Positions 45,119-54,925 of a stretch of DNA of 64,000 nt are shown here, one piece after another. The position numbers and the translations under genes are program-made. Where the stretch lies: positions 51,317 through 115,316 of the forward strand of contig NZ_MKJU01000030.1 in assembly GCF_001854605.1 (NCBI RefSeq), read 5' to 3'. The notes beneath the pieces were generated by a model that saw only the letters and a list, made by a program, of their open reading frames with translations, was not told the DNA's origin and searched no databases. This DNA comes from Pseudoalteromonas amylolytica. Lineage in GTDB: Bacteria; Pseudomonadota; Gammaproteobacteria; Enterobacterales; Alteromonadaceae. Position 1 is the stretch's first letter. Each line of letters opens with the position of its first letter.

Positions 45119-48100
45119 TGTCTCTTATGTCACGCTTTAAAAAAATACTCGGTGGTTTTGCGGCTATTGGGGTGGTTATTTTTTGTATTGTTGCGACCGC
45201 ACCGGGTCACCAATTACTGGTGGGGATTGCAAACAGTACGGTATCTGGGTTGAAGGTCAAGCTGGCAGATGGTCGGTTACTATCAGGCACTCAAATAGAC
45301 ATAGATTATCGTAGCGAACAATTAGTCTTTAATACGCAGGCGCTTAAGGTGTCACTGGAATGGTTTAGCTGTGCAACACTTTGTTTAGATATATCAGCCG
45401 AGCAGCTAAAAGTTGCGTTAAGCAGCACAGCGCAGGCTGTCGATGAGCAATCACAAAAAACAGCGCCTATCAGTTTACCATTCTCCATTGGGATTAACGA
45501 TTTTAACGTGGCACATATCGATGTGGTCTATGATCAGCAGGGCTTCAATATTGAAAAGCTGCAAAGTGCAGTGCAGCTACAAGAGTCACATCTCAATGTT
45601 AGCAAACTACTTGTTGAGCAAGTGAATTTAAAGCTACCTGAAACAACAGAAGATAAGCCTCAGACTATACCCAGCAGTTTAGCGGGGTTAGCACTTGCAC
45701 CTGTGGTTGTCCCTTTAGATGTAACGCTTGAAGATCTAAAGGTTGGAGAAATACAGGTCGTGCAAGGCGAACAAACGACCGTGGTTAATGAGCTGGTACT
45801 GCAAGGTGAAGTAAATTCACAGCAACTTAAATGGCACACACTGGCGGCAAAAGCGATGGGAGTAAGCGCAGATTCACAGGGCACGATAAGTTGGTCCAAA
45901 GCATGGCAGTTTCAAGTGGATACGTTATTAGATAAAGATGATAACCAGTTGCAAATAGGTATGTCTGGCCCTCTGTCTGACTTGAAATTGGAAGTAACAA
46001 GCCGCGGGGCTTATCCAAGTGAACTGCAAGGTAAAATAGACTTAACTCAGCAGAACTGGCCGTTTGATATAAAGCTAGTGGCGCATTCTTGGCAACTAGA
46101 TGAATTGCTGCAAGCGCCATTGGAACAGTTACATATTCAGCAAGCCTCAATGGATCTTAGCGGTAATGTTAACGATTATTCTGCAAAACTAGCGCTGACT
46201 GGACTTACTGCCCCACAAACGCCTATCAATCTTACGACGCAGTTACAGGGGACGTTGAGTGGCGTTAACATCAGTGCCGCACGGTTACAATGGGAGGAGT
46301 CAATCTCAACATTGGCAGCACAACTGAACTGGCAGCAAGGAATAACAGGAAAAGTCGACGCGCAGCTTAGTCCACTGCCGATAAATATGTTTTTATCGGA
46401 CTATCCTAATACGGCGCTTAGCGCTAACCTGAGTGCGGATTTTCGTGTAGCTGGTAAGCAATGGCAGGTAGATGTAAATGCATTAAAGGCGTCTGGGAAG
46501 TTGCTTGGCAAAGACCTTACAGCCCATGCTCAACTCAGTCTAGATCAGCATTTGCAGGGACAGCTTAATAGCCTCACTTTGAACTATGGACCAAGTAACT
46601 TACGGGTGTCTGGTAAGCTTGGCAAAGCGCTTACTTTATCGGGAAAAATTGATGTTAATCACCAGCATGATGCATTGATTCCGGTAGATCTGATCTCCAC
46701 TGGGGACGTGACAATTAGTGGCGCTCACAATGCGCCAAAAGTGACAGCAAATATTGATATTAAACAGTTTGGCTTTGACAATTTGACAGCTAGGAATGTA
46801 AAGCTGGAGGTGCAAACCAATCGCGCCACAAATTGGGAAACCGATGCACAGATCAAAGCTCAGTATATTCAGTATGGGGCTTCGCAAGTGAGTAATGTGC
46901 ACTTGTCACTAGATGGGGATGTGACACAACATACATTGGAGATAGGCACAGAAGGTGACTTGCAGGCTTCGCTTAGCATCAACGGCGGGTGGCAAAAACA
47001 ACAATGGCAAGGTGTGCTCAAGACTGCACAACTGAGTTATCAACAACAAATGTTGACCTTGCTGGAGTCTGCGAAGATCAAGGTGTCACAAGGTTTTGCT
47101 CATGTAGATAATCATTGTTGGCAACTTGTGAGCAGCAAAGTTTGCGTTGCTGGCAAGCAGGATCTAATCAAAGGTACAGGAGACGCCAAGGTCGACGTAC
47201 GCCAGCTTTTGCTCAAAGACATCAATCATTGGCTTGCTGATAAAGCACAACTAGAAGGGTTTGCTCATGGTGCGCTGTCAGTGGCTTGGCAAGGTGGGCT
47301 ATTGGAAAAGGTGAACGGTCAGCTACAAATGCAGCAGCTAAAGGTGCATAGCCAACATGAAGGACAAACACACACGTTGCCCGTTGAGAATTTGACCACC
47401 CAACTGAGCAGCAACAACCAACTAGCAACGTTGGATTGGCAAGTTAATTCATCTGTACTGGGGCGCGTTGAAGGACTACTAGAGTTTCCATTGCTTGCGA
47501 AAAGTACAGACTCGGTTCGAGCTACGATAGACATTGTGCACATGTCGCTTTCGCCGCTGGCGCCTATTTTAAGCAAAAACCTCAAACAATCGGTAAAACT
47601 GGCGGGCAATATTAGTGGTGATATTACGCTATCAGGAGATGTGCGTAGCCCTGAGGTGTCGGGTGAGGTTAATATTTCTGACATAGCTTTTGCTACACCA
47701 ATTTCTCCTATTTCTCTGGTTTCTTCGACATTAGGCGTTAAATTTGATGGCAAACAAGGTTATCTTTCAGGACAGTTGCAAGGTGTGCAGGGGGGCAGCT
47801 TGGCGCTAGATGGATTTATGGTCTGGACGCCACAGATAACTGCGCGTATTACGGCTAAAGGACAAGATTTTTTACTCTCACCCGAAGCTGATGTGGAATT
47901 GGCAATTTCCCCTGATATCACGGTTGATTATAGTAATGAACAAGCTTCGGTCGTCGGTAAATTACTCGTGCCCTTTGGTCGAATTGAAATCAAAGATATC
48001 CCAGCAGGGGCGGTTCAAGTATCCGAGGATCAAGTTATCGTCGATGCGCAAAAAGAGCGAGAGAGCCGTTCACCTATCGCTTATTCAATAGATGTTGATG

Positions 48101-48795
48101 TGTTAGTGGGCGATGATTTCAGAGTAAAAGCATTAGGTTTGGACAGTTACATTACCGGTCACTTAGATGTAACCAAGGTGCCCGCTAGAGCAATATTGGC
48201 AAGTGGTGAGTTATCACTTCTTGAAGGGCGTTATCGTGCTTTTGGTCAGGATCTACTAATAAAAACAGGGCAAATAGGCTTTAATGGAGCTTTGGATAAA
48301 CCCTATTTAAATGTACGTGCCATACGTAATCCAGAGGTGACTGCCGATGGCGTTGAAGCAGGCATTGAATTGTCTGGCAGCATTAGTACGCCGCGATTTT
48401 CGATTTATTCACAACCCGCAATGGACCAGTCACAGGCACTTGTATATCTACTCAATGGTGAGCCGCTTGGTGAGGGGGAAAGCTCAAATAATGCAATCCT
48501 CACGCAATTGTTACTATCGCAAGGTTTAAATCGTAGCGAAAACCTAGTGGCCAAGACAGGAGAAAAACTAGGGTTTAGCGATGTATCACTCGGTGCCAGA
48601 GGCAGTGGTGACTCGACAAAGGTTGAAGTGTCTGGGTATCTGACTCCAAGTGTACAAGTCAGTTATCGTGTGGGGGTATTTGACTCGTTGAGTGAAGTGG
48701 CAGTGCGCTATCGAGTGTTTTCAAAGCTTTATATAGAAGCAACCAGTGGTTTATATGACAGTGTTGATTTACTGTATAAGTTCGATTGGGATTAA
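45118..48795 (+). CDS. tamB: Translocation and assembly module TamB (AsmA-like)
   Basis: 1225-residue periplasm-spanning protein. One N-terminal transmembrane segment (about 12-32) anchors it in the inner membrane; the rest is beta-strand-rich AsmA-like taco structure. The C-terminal DUF490 domain begins near the end and contains IYSQPAMDQSQALVYLLNGEP and LTPSVQVSYRVGVFDSLSEV. It works with TamA in lipid transport to the outer membrane. The ATG overlaps the tamA stop codon. Confidence 0.96.
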   Translation: MSLMSRFKKILGGFAAIGVVIFCIVATAPGHQLLVGIANSTVSGLKVKLADGRLLSGTQIDIDYRSEQLVFNTQALKVSLEWFSCATLCLDISAEQLKVALSSTAQAVDEQSQKTAPISLPFSIGINDFNVAHIDVVYDQQGFNIEKLQSAVQLQESHLNVSKLLVEQVNLKLPETTEDKPQTIPSSLAGLALAPVVVPLDVTLEDLKVGEIQVVQGEQTTVVNELVLQGEVNSQQLKWHTLAAKAMGVSADSQGTISWSKAWQFQVDTLLDKDDNQLQIGMSGPLSDLKLEVTSRGAYPSELQGKIDLTQQNWPFDIKLVAHSWQLDELLQAPLEQLHIQQASMDLSGNVNDYSAKLALTGLTAPQTPINLTTQLQGTLSGVNISAARLQWEESISTLAAQLNWQQGITGKVDAQLSPLPINMFLSDYPNTALSANLSADFRVAGKQWQVDVNALKASGKLLGKDLTAHAQLSLDQHLQGQLNSLTLNYGPSNLRVSGKLGKALTLSGKIDVNHQHDALIPVDLISTGDVTISGAHNAPKVTANIDIKQFGFDNLTARNVKLEVQTNRATNWETDAQIKAQYIQYGASQVSNVHLSLDGDVTQHTLEIGTEGDLQASLSINGGWQKQQWQGVLKTAQLSYQQQMLTLLESAKIKVSQGFAHVDNHCWQLVSSKVCVAGKQDLIKGTGDAKVDVRQLLLKDINHWLADKAQLEGFAHGALSVAWQGGLLEKVNGQLQMQQLKVHSQHEGQTHTLPVENLTTQLSSNNQLATLDWQVNSSVLGRVEGLLEFPLLAKSTDSVRATIDIVHMSLSPLAPILSKNLKQSVKLAGNISGDITLSGDVRSPEVSGEVNISDIAFATPISPISLVSSTLGVKFDGKQGYLSGQLQGVQGGSLALDGFMVWTPQITARITAKGQDFLLSPEADVELAISPDITVDYSNEQASVVGKLLVPFGRIEIKDIPAGAVQVSEDQVIVDAQKERESRSPIAYSIDVDVLVGDDFRVKALGLDSYITGHLDVTKVPARAILASGELSLLEGRYRAFGQDLLIKTGQIGFNGALDKPYLNVRAIRNPEVTADGVEAGIELSGSISTPRFSIYSQPAMDQSQALVYLLNGEPLGEGESSNNAILTQLLLSQGLNRSENLVAKTGEKLGFSDVSLGARGSGDSTKVEVSGYLTPSVQVSYRVGVFDSLSEVAVRYRVFSKLYIEATSGLYDSVDLLYKFDWD

Positions 48796-48845
48796 TAGCG
48801 CCAATGCTTCCCTGAGACCACAAAAATAATAAAAAGGAATACACC

Positions 48846-49715
48846 ATGCCTATCTATCGTTACTTAGCAATCGGTATGTTGACATTGCCTGCAATGCAGG
48901 TGGATGCTAATGAGCTCAAAGCCCCCCATGAAATAGTGGCACAGGCCAGTGATTCGGCATGGCGAGTGGTGGATATTGAAAATGTCTTAAAAATTCAACT
49001 TGTGACAGGTGCACTCTATGTTGAGCTTAATCCACTTCTTGCCCCCTTGCACGTTGACAATATCAAGCAACTTGCCCGCGAACGTTTCTATGATGGACTT
49101 AGTGTGTACCGGTTTGTAGAGGGGTTTGTTGCACAGGGAGGTGACGAAAGTGCTAAAAAACAGCCGCTTAAAGCTAAAAAACAACTAACTGCAGAATTTA
49201 TCTATAAAAGCAAAGCACCACTTAACATTACCACACTCGATATGGTTGACGGTTACGCACAGCGTACAGGGTTTCTAAATGGTTTTGCCGTTGCGCAAAA
49301 TGAGAGTGGTACGCACACTTGGCAAACCCACTGCACAGGGGCTTTTGCTATGGCTCGGGAAGACGCCCCAAATTCTGGCGGGACTGAGTTTTATGTGACG
49401 CTTACACCACAACGTTATTTAGATCAAAATACTACGGTATTTGGCCAAGTGTTGCACGGTATGGAGCATATCCAAAAGCTTGATCGCAAGCCTGAGTCAA
49501 ATAAGGAGTTTAACCCAATCACTAGCGTGAAAGTGTTAGCTGATATAAGCAAAGAGGATAAACTGAGGTTTAAAGTATTTAATACTGACACAAATGACTT
49601 TAAAGCGCTGATAGCAGCAAGAAAAAACAGGCCAGAGGCTTGGTTTGTGGCCAAGCCTGACTATGCGGATGTGTGCGCAATTAAAGTGCCAGTGCACAGC
49701 TTCATTGCCGATTAG
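48846..49715 (+). CDS. Periplasmic cyclophilin-type peptidyl-prolyl isomerase
   Basis: 289 residues with a signal peptide (about 1-20, LPAMQVDA). The cyclophilin core has [21 protein letters not shown] and [31 protein letters not shown]; the typical catalytic Arg is in YRF. A long inserted region and C-terminal extension make it longer than PpiA. It probably helps fold outer-membrane or secreted proteins, and its location after tamAB fits this. It is convergent with queF and overlaps it by 14 bp. Confidence 0.85.
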   Translation: MPIYRYLAIGMLTLPAMQVDANELKAPHEIVAQASDSAWRVVDIENVLKIQLVTGALYVELNPLLAPLHVDNIKQLARERFYDGLSVYRFVEGFVAQGGDESAKKQPLKAKKQLTAEFIYKSKAPLNITTLDMVDGYAQRTGFLNGFAVAQNESGTHTWQTHCTGAFAMAREDAPNSGGTEFYVTLTPQRYLDQNTTVFGQVLHGMEHIQKLDRKPESNKEFNPITSVKVLADISKEDKLRFKVFNTDTNDFKALIAARKNRPEAWFVAKPDYADVCAIKVPVHSFIAD

Positions 49716-50547
49716 TACGTATCTGATATGCGGTGCTATCTTGGTCGCTGGAGCGATAGGGGTTGATATCTAAGCCACCTCGTCGAGTATACCGAGCGTA
49801 AACATCGAGTTTTTCAAAGTCAAAGGTGTTCATCAGTTCACAATAGATGCGCTCGACACATTGTTCATGAAACTCGTTATGACTGCGAAAAGAAATGAGA
49901 TAGCGCAATAGTGACTCACGACAAACTTGGGTGCCTGTATAGGAAATGACAATGCTGGCCCAATCTGGTTGTGATGTGATTAAGCAGTTTGATTTTAATA
50001 GGTGACTGTGTAGAGTTTGGGTCACTATGTTTGTGCTTGCTGCTTTTAAGATCCCAGCCTGAGGGCTGTATATATCTACATCAATATCAAGGTCATCAAT
50101 ACACTCACCGGGCATTTGAGTAAATGGCAAACAAGCATAATCACTCGCTTTATATAGCGTCACTTTAACTTGTGTATTGGCAGCTTTTGATAAGTCTTTT
50201 GTTAGGATATTTTGTACGGCTTCGGCACTTTCAAATCGGCTTTGGTTGAAGCTGTTTAAGTACAACTTAAAAGACTTAGATTCAATAATATGTGAGCTTT
50301 GGCAAGGAAATACAAAGCTTGCTACAGCAACTTGTGGCTTACCTTTTAGGTTTAGCCATGATAGCTCATAGCCCGTCCAAGTATCCTCACCTTTAAAAGG
50401 CAGGGCTGATTCTTCAACACCAATTTGATCACGGTTAAGCTTACGCGCAATAGGGTGTAGTAAAGACGCATCATACTGTGATGCATACTCAGTCGTTTTA
50501 CCTAATACAGAGGCTTTAAGTTCAGGGGCGTTTGTGTAATCTGTCAT
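49702..50547 (-). CDS. queF: NADPH-dependent 7-cyano-7-deazaguanine reductase
   Basis: Reduces preQ0 to preQ1 in queuosine synthesis. 281 residues, the long type II form. The family motif [12 protein letters not shown] is at about residues 90-101. The thioimide-forming cysteine is in [11 protein letters not shown], and [16 protein letters not shown] carries the catalytic His-Glu pair. It is divergent from syd, as in E. coli, where syd and queF are neighbours. Confidence 0.96.
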   Translation of the reverse strand: MTDYTNAPELKASVLGKTTEYASQYDASLLHPIARKLNRDQIGVEESALPFKGEDTWTGYELSWLNLKGKPQVAVASFVFPCQSSHIIESKSFKLYLNSFNQSRFESAEAVQNILTKDLSKAANTQVKVTLYKASDYACLPFTQMPGECIDDLDIDVDIYSPQAGILKAASTNIVTQTLHSHLLKSNCLITSQPDWASIVISYTGTQVCRESLLRYLISFRSHNEFHEQCVERIYCELMNTFDFEKLDVYARYTRRGGLDINPYRSSDQDSTAYQIRTNRQ

Positions 50548-50608
50548 GTTTCACCATTTGTGGTTACAATGGCGACATTATAACGGATCCCAACACGGTT
50601 GGCAGTAT

Positions 50609-51148
50609 ATGGCTATAAAGCAAATTTTATCCCAATTACATGAAAACTTTTCGGCGCATTATCAACATGCACATCAGTCATTACCTTGTATGTACTATGA
50701 CCCTCAATGGCCAAGTCCTTGTGAAGTCGGCGACCCCATTGATAATGAACGTATTCAATGGCAAGCCTCAGCGCAGCCCGACACAAATAACTTGCAACAA
50801 CTGGCTGTAGCATTAGAGTGCACTTTCCCTGACGAGTTGGATGAGTATTACAGCACGTTTTTTGCGGGTAATGTTGTTGCAAAGGTAGATGGACATCAAA
50901 TTGAGTTGCTTCAGGCTTGGAACCAAGAAGATTATGAGCGACTACAGCAGAATATTACCGGCCACGTTTTAATGAAGAGAAAGTTAAAGCAAGAAGAAAC
51001 CGTATTTATAGGCCTGACGGAACAAGATGACCTGTTGCTTTGTGTAAAGCTAAACAGTGGTGAGGTGTGTCTCGAATATGTAGGGAAACCACCACACCAT
51101 GTATTAGCCCCGAGCTTAGCGGAGTTTTTACAGCAAGTCAGGTTCTAG
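50609..51148 (+). CDS. syd: SecY-interacting protein Syd
   Basis: 179 residues from the ATG at 50609, close to the 181 of E. coli; the ORF is open 21 codons further upstream, but that part is not conserved. Motifs resembling E. coli Syd: SPCEVG, TFFAGNVVAKVDG, LLQAWNQEDYERLQQNITGH and SLAEFLQQV. Syd binds SecY and removes abnormal translocases. It is divergent from queF and convergent with the DUF2310 gene. Confidence 0.92.
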   Translation: MAIKQILSQLHENFSAHYQHAHQSLPCMYYDPQWPSPCEVGDPIDNERIQWQASAQPDTNNLQQLAVALECTFPDELDEYYSTFFAGNVVAKVDGHQIELLQAWNQEDYERLQQNITGHVLMKRKLKQEETVFIGLTEQDDLLLCVKLNSGEVCLEYVGKPPHHVLAPSLAEFLQQVRF

Positions 51149-51149
51149 T

Positions 51150-51923
51150 TTATTGAAAATCCCAAGAAATATTTGATACCAGCTCACAGCTGTCACAGCG
51201 AAAATCAAACAGCCCAAACCAAGGTTCGCTCAGAGCCCACTCGCCATGACAGCTTGGGCACTTGCGTTGCTTTTCTGCTGCTAGGCTTTCACCGCCAACG
51301 CGGTAAAGATAGTAGTATACGGGCTTTTGCGTTAAGAAGCGGATACGCTTTGAGAGATCCATGCCTCGTCTGAATAGATCACTATTGATACTTGATATTT
51401 CTTCCAGCGCCGCAAACTCACAGCGCGTTGCGCCATTGATCTGAATTTGGTCACACGCTTGCCAATCTTCTTGCCATTTTATGAGGGCTTTATAGTCACC
51501 GTTGGCGATAGCGGGGATCTTGTAAAGTGGTACTGGTAGAAAGTCATCACCACAATATAATGGACTACATGTGTGTACATATGTGGTATATAAAATATAG
51601 CTAGAAGGCTCAGTGCATTGATCGGCCCCATTCGCATGGATATCTTGCCCGATGACCTTAACTTTGGGTGCTAGCAGTCCGGCTTTTTGCAATTGGTCAA
51701 TTGCATGTTTTACAAAAGGGCTGTGATTTAGCGGGTGCAAGGCATCTTCCAGCGGACACATTACCCGAGTGATAAAGTAACCATCTTTTAGCACAGTTGG
51801 AAATTCATCACCGATGATCTGACCATTAAAGCGAAGCGCATTAACCACTCGATTGATGGCAACTTCAGCCATATCGAGGGTTGTATCTTGATAGCAATCG
51901 AATGTTAAGTCTACTACAAACAT
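51150..51923 (-). CDS. Zinc-ribbon DUF2310 protein
   Basis: 257 residues, cytoplasmic. The C-terminus contains two CxxC pairs (KCPSCHGEW and FRCDSCEL) that make a zinc ribbon. The rest has no motif I can tie to a function. DUF2310 proteins are conserved in marine gammaproteobacteria near syd and queF. It follows the 86-residue gene with a one-base gap and is probably co-transcribed with it. Confidence 0.8.
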   Translation of the reverse strand: MFVVDLTFDCYQDTTLDMAEVAINRVVNALRFNGQIIGDEFPTVLKDGYFITRVMCPLEDALHPLNHSPFVKHAIDQLQKAGLLAPKVKVIGQDIHANGADQCTEPSSYILYTTYVHTCSPLYCGDDFLPVPLYKIPAIANGDYKALIKWQEDWQACDQIQINGATRCEFAALEEISSINSDLFRRGMDLSKRIRFLTQKPVYYYLYRVGGESLAAEKQRKCPSCHGEWALSEPWFGLFDFRCDSCELVSNISWDFQ

Positions 51924-51924
51924 A

Positions 51925-52185
51925 TTAACCCTTCTCCATTAGGGCTAGTAGTCTATCAAGCTTTTGCTCTATTCTATCAAGCTGGCTCTGGGAAGGCGTA
52001 TCTTGCTCTGAAATTGGCTGCAAAGGCTGTTTGACTATATCTGGGTTATTCTTATAGGCACTAAGACCTGCGATGATTACAGGCATGGGAACCGAGCCAT
52101 TTAAACGGGCTTTGGTTAATGCAACACTTGGGGTTTTTCCTTCTACAACTAAGTCCGCTATTGCCTTTTGTACTGCAGGATGCAT
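51925..52185 (-). CDS. Small conserved-looking protein of unknown function
   Basis: 86 residues from the ATG at 52185 (GGAG eight bases upstream). The N-terminal part (HPAVQKAIADLVVEGKTPSVALTKARL) looks like a small helical DNA- or protein-binding unit. The C-terminal part is a short predicted coiled coil (QLDRIEQKLDRLLALMEKG). I do not recognise a family. It is one base upstream of the DUF2310 gene and may act with it. Confidence 0.65.
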   Translation of the reverse strand: MHPAVQKAIADLVVEGKTPSVALTKARLNGSVPMPVIIAGLSAYKNNPDIVKQPLQPISEQDTPSQSQLDRIEQKLDRLLALMEKG

Positions 52186-52233
52186 GCGCTTTACTCCACA
52201 CAAATAAAGCGCATCATACCATAGCTCAAAATG

Positions 52234-52461
52234 TTAGCGTAGCATGGCATCTAGTTCATCAATCAGTTCGCACCAATCAGCATCTTCACGCAGGGATTCT
52301 TCGATAAAATGTCGCTGCCCTTCATTCCAAAAGGGGGCTTCAGCAAGCAGCATATCGTCAGCAATGCGATGCTTATTAATGAATTGTGTGATCTGATCAG
52401 GTGAGTTGTCTAACCCTAATTGAGCAAATAAAGTGGCAAGATTGTGCTTGCTGGTATCCAT
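52234..52461 (-). CDS. DUF2789 family protein
   Basis: 75 residues. The pattern NLATLFAQLGLDNSPDQITQFI and FWNEGQRHFIEESLREDADWC match the small DUF2789 family. Function unknown. It is on the same strand as the previous two genes with a gap of 48 bp. Confidence 0.8.
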   Translation of the reverse strand: MDTSKHNLATLFAQLGLDNSPDQITQFINKHRIADDMLLAEAPFWNEGQRHFIEESLREDADWCELIDELDAMLR

Positions 52462-52563
52462 AAATCACTCCGTAAGTTGCCTAAAAAACACTCTGTAACT
52501 ATAGTAGACAGTGCACTTAACAACAATCCGTTTGCCCTAATAACAACAACATAAGGGGACATT

Positions 52564-53214
52564 ATGCGTGTTCTACAACAACAAAACCTCGCAGTGAAAT
52601 ATCTAACACCAGAAGATATGCGTGTTGCAGCAAGCCTGTTATATCAGGCGTATCATGACGATGATGTGCTGCGTAGTGTGCTATCTGCAAAAGACGACAG
52701 TAGCTACGAAATGAAATTGAGAGCTTTTATTAGAGAGGAGCTAGCAAGCTTTGGGCAGGGGCGTCAGCCGATGGTGGGTTTGTTTGACGGCGCTAATTTA
52801 TACGCAGTTGCATGTGTACTTGAGTCAGAGACGGAGCTACAAGCATCGCGGTATTGGCATTGGCGTTTGCGGTTAATGCTTAGTGCAGGATATCTGCAAA
52901 CCCAGCAATTAATCGAAAAAGAAAACACCATCAGAGACGCGTTAGAAGAATATGGACACTACTACTTTCTTGCCTTTATTGCGGTTGACCCACATGTGCA
53001 AGGGCAAGGGCTTGGGCACTACTTGCTCAGTGGGTTAGACGATTTGATCTCAAGCAACAAAGATATCAGCGGCATGGCTGTTTTTATTACGCAAACGGCC
53101 CAAAAAGCATTCTTTTTAGGTCATGGTTATCAGGTAATAAAGCAGCTTTCGTTTGAGAAAGTGACAGGGGAGTTATTATTTAAGAAACAACAACCAGACG
53201 GATCGGAAAATTAG
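52564..53214 (+). CDS. GNAT family N-acetyltransferase
   Basis: 216 residues. The acetyl-CoA binding motif is VDPHVQGQGLGHYLLSGL near residues 140-157. The N-terminal part resembles acetyltransferases with small amine substrates, but the substrate cannot be told. A promoter site for the downstream sRNA begins two bases after its stop codon. Confidence 0.85.
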   Translation: MRVLQQQNLAVKYLTPEDMRVAASLLYQAYHDDDVLRSVLSAKDDSSYEMKLRAFIREELASFGQGRQPMVGLFDGANLYAVACVLESETELQASRYWHWRLRLMLSAGYLQTQQLIEKENTIRDALEEYGHYYFLAFIAVDPHVQGQGLGHYLLSGLDDLISSNKDISGMAVFITQTAQKAFFLGHGYQVIKQLSFEKVTGELLFKKQQPDGSEN

Positions 53215-53215
53215 G

Positions 53216-53233
53216 TGTAAGACTTTTCCTACA
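53216..53233 (+). promoter_or_regulatory. GacA/UvrY-type upstream activating site of the sRNA
   Basis: TGTAAG-N6-CCTACA, one base away from the consensus TGTAAG-N6-CTTACA. It lies about 165-175 bp upstream of the predicted sRNA start, the spacing seen for csrB/rsmZ genes. It starts two bases after the GNAT stop codon. Confidence 0.72.
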
Positions 53234-53379
53234 TGAATGTGCGCTAAGGTGTTTTGTACTGTTGTCATTTGTCGTTTTTTTTACATTAAGCCATTGTAAT
53301 GAATGTGTTTTATTATTTTTGCAAAAATATTTCAGTGAGAAAGTTCTCTTTTTTGCCTTTTGAAGCACGAATAACCGCG

Positions 53380-53385
53380 TAGAAT
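53380..53385 (+). promoter_or_regulatory. Candidate -10 box of the csrB-like gene
   Basis: TAGAAT at 53380-53385; upstream T-rich DNA gives no good -35, as expected for an activator-dependent promoter. This sets the predicted start near 53392. Confidence 0.45.
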
Positions 53386-53391
53386 TAATCA

Positions 53392-53782
53392 TGTCAGGAC
53401 GACAAAGCGATTAGGAATCGTCAAAGGAGTGCAGAGGGTAAGGTAAGCTGCAATTGCAAGGAGCATAAGGGAGCAAGGATTGAATTAGGAACTCACAGGG
53501 AGTGAGGGTATATCAGGAAGATATACGCAAGGACGGTAGGACAAGCACATGGCGTGCGATTAAGGTGCGCTCAGGAAGAGTGAAGAGGAATGGCCAAGTC
53601 GGCAAGTGGATAGGTCACAGGAAGTGGCATGGAAAGCAAACAAGGAAGAAAGCAGGGGTATGTCTAGGATGTATACCCGTTCAGGGGATGAAAAAAAAGG
53701 TGGCTTCACGCAGTGGGAATGGAAAACCCATCATGGATGTAGTCAGAACTAGGCGCGACAGTGGTTGCGCCTTAGTTTTTTC
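53392..53782 (+). ncRNA. csrB: CsrB-family regulatory RNA (sequesters CsrA)
   Basis: About 390 nt of purine-rich DNA with no supportable ORF. I count about 22 GGA motifs (many as AGGA in the loops of short hairpins), the binding motif for CsrA/RsmA. It ends in a strong rho-independent terminator and is preceded by a GacA/UvrY upstream site. The region lies between the syd/queF and yqcC-truC-yqcA groups; in E. coli csrB lies between yqcC and syd. The RNA should sponge CsrA and so affect motility, biofilm and carbon storage. The 5' end is not certain. Confidence 0.85.
53747..53782 (+). terminator. Terminator of the CsrB-like RNA
   Basis: Stem AACTAGGCGC / GCGCCTTAGTT with one bulged T and a ten-base loop, then TTTTTTC. 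Confidence 0.92.
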
Positions 53783-53813
53783 TAGCACTTTATTATTCAG
53801 CTCAACATATCAT

Positions 53814-54851
53814 TCATTGGCCACTAAAAACCTTTTCCATTAGCGTAATAGAGCCTTGCTGTGGGTCGACTTTGCATTGAATACCCAGCGGCAGTACAAT
53901 TTGCGGGTCGGTATGGCCGAAATCTAAATTGGCAATCACCACTAATTGGTCGTTATTAAACTCTTCTTTGACAACGTTTAGCACCGTTTCTTCCAATACA
54001 TATTGCTCATGTTCACTATAGTCTCTTGGTCGGCCAATTAGCAGGGCACTGAGTTGCTCAAATACTCCCATTACGCCATAATTTCGCAACCAGTAACGTA
54101 TGTACTCCACTGATGGCTTCTCTTGTGAAGTTTCCAAAAAGAGTACTTTTTGCTGCCAGAAACTGAAATCTGGCCAGTAATCTGTGCCTTTAAGCATTTC
54201 TAACACTTCTATACAGCCGCCAAATAATCTGCCAGTTGCGGGAGCATTCCCTTGTAACACTTGTGGCCCGCGACTTTTAATAAATGGATGGCATAGCCCC
54301 GTATGGGCCGTGTTTGCCCAGTCAGGATAGCCATGACAAAAGTGACTAAATGTAGGAAGTGTGCGGGTGGTTGGGTTAGTGGTTAAAAATGTCTTAAGGT
54401 AGTTTTGATAGCTATCATCAAAGTTGTGTAGTTGCGCGAATCCAGCCATCACTGACGGACCGTTGAAGGTAACGATACCCGATTGATTCAATGTTGTCGT
54501 CAAGCTGGTGCTGTCTGAGTAGCCCATGTAGAGTTTTGGGTTTTGGCTGATCATGTCCAAATCTAAATACTTCAATATTCGCGCTGAGTCAGAGCCACCA
54601 ATAGTGGCTATGATCGCGTCCACTTCTGGGTCTAAAAACGCAGCGTTGATATCATCGGCACGTAGCTTGGGATTGTTAAATAGTTTGTCAGCATCCATCG
54701 TGGCGGTGGGATAGGGTTTAACTGTGAACCCAAGGGCTGTTAAGTTGTTAATGCCTTGCTGATAAATATGTGGGAATGTAGACGGTCCTCCCCAAGATGG
54801 AGAAACAATGGCAATAGTGCTGTCAGAGTGCAAATAAGATGGCTTTTTCAC
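53814..54851 (-). CDS. S66 family peptidase (LD-carboxypeptidase / MccF-like)
   Basis: 345 residues, GTG start. The nucleophile motif GYSDSTSL (Ser in GYSD) is at about residues 115-122, and an early SPSWGGP fits the family. It is closer to MccF-type S66 members, which cleave microcin C-like toxins, than to LdcA by length, but the choice is not certain. It is cytoplasmic (no signal peptide). Confidence 0.83.
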   Translation of the reverse strand: MKKPSYLHSDSTIAIVSPSWGGPSTFPHIYQQGINNLTALGFTVKPYPTATMDADKLFNNPKLRADDINAAFLDPEVDAIIATIGGSDSARILKYLDLDMISQNPKLYMGYSDSTSLTTTLNQSGIVTFNGPSVMAGFAQLHNFDDSYQNYLKTFLTTNPTTRTLPTFSHFCHGYPDWANTAHTGLCHPFIKSRGPQVLQGNAPATGRLFGGCIEVLEMLKGTDYWPDFSFWQQKVLFLETSQEKPSVEYIRYWLRNYGVMGVFEQLSALLIGRPRDYSEHEQYVLEETVLNVVKEEFNNDQLVVIANLDFGHTDPQIVLPLGIQCKVDPQQGSITLMEKVFSGQ

Positions 54852-54925
54852 AAGCGCTATCCTTAGTCAGCAAAAGATTACAAGAATAAGCGGCTATTAT
54901 ATTGGAATCAATATAATTCTAAGTA

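Noticed and set aside
53502..53843. 113-residue ORF in the csrB-like region
   Set aside because: Very rich in Arg, Lys and Gly from repeated AGGA motifs; it runs through the terminator, and the region has all signs of a CsrB-type RNA.
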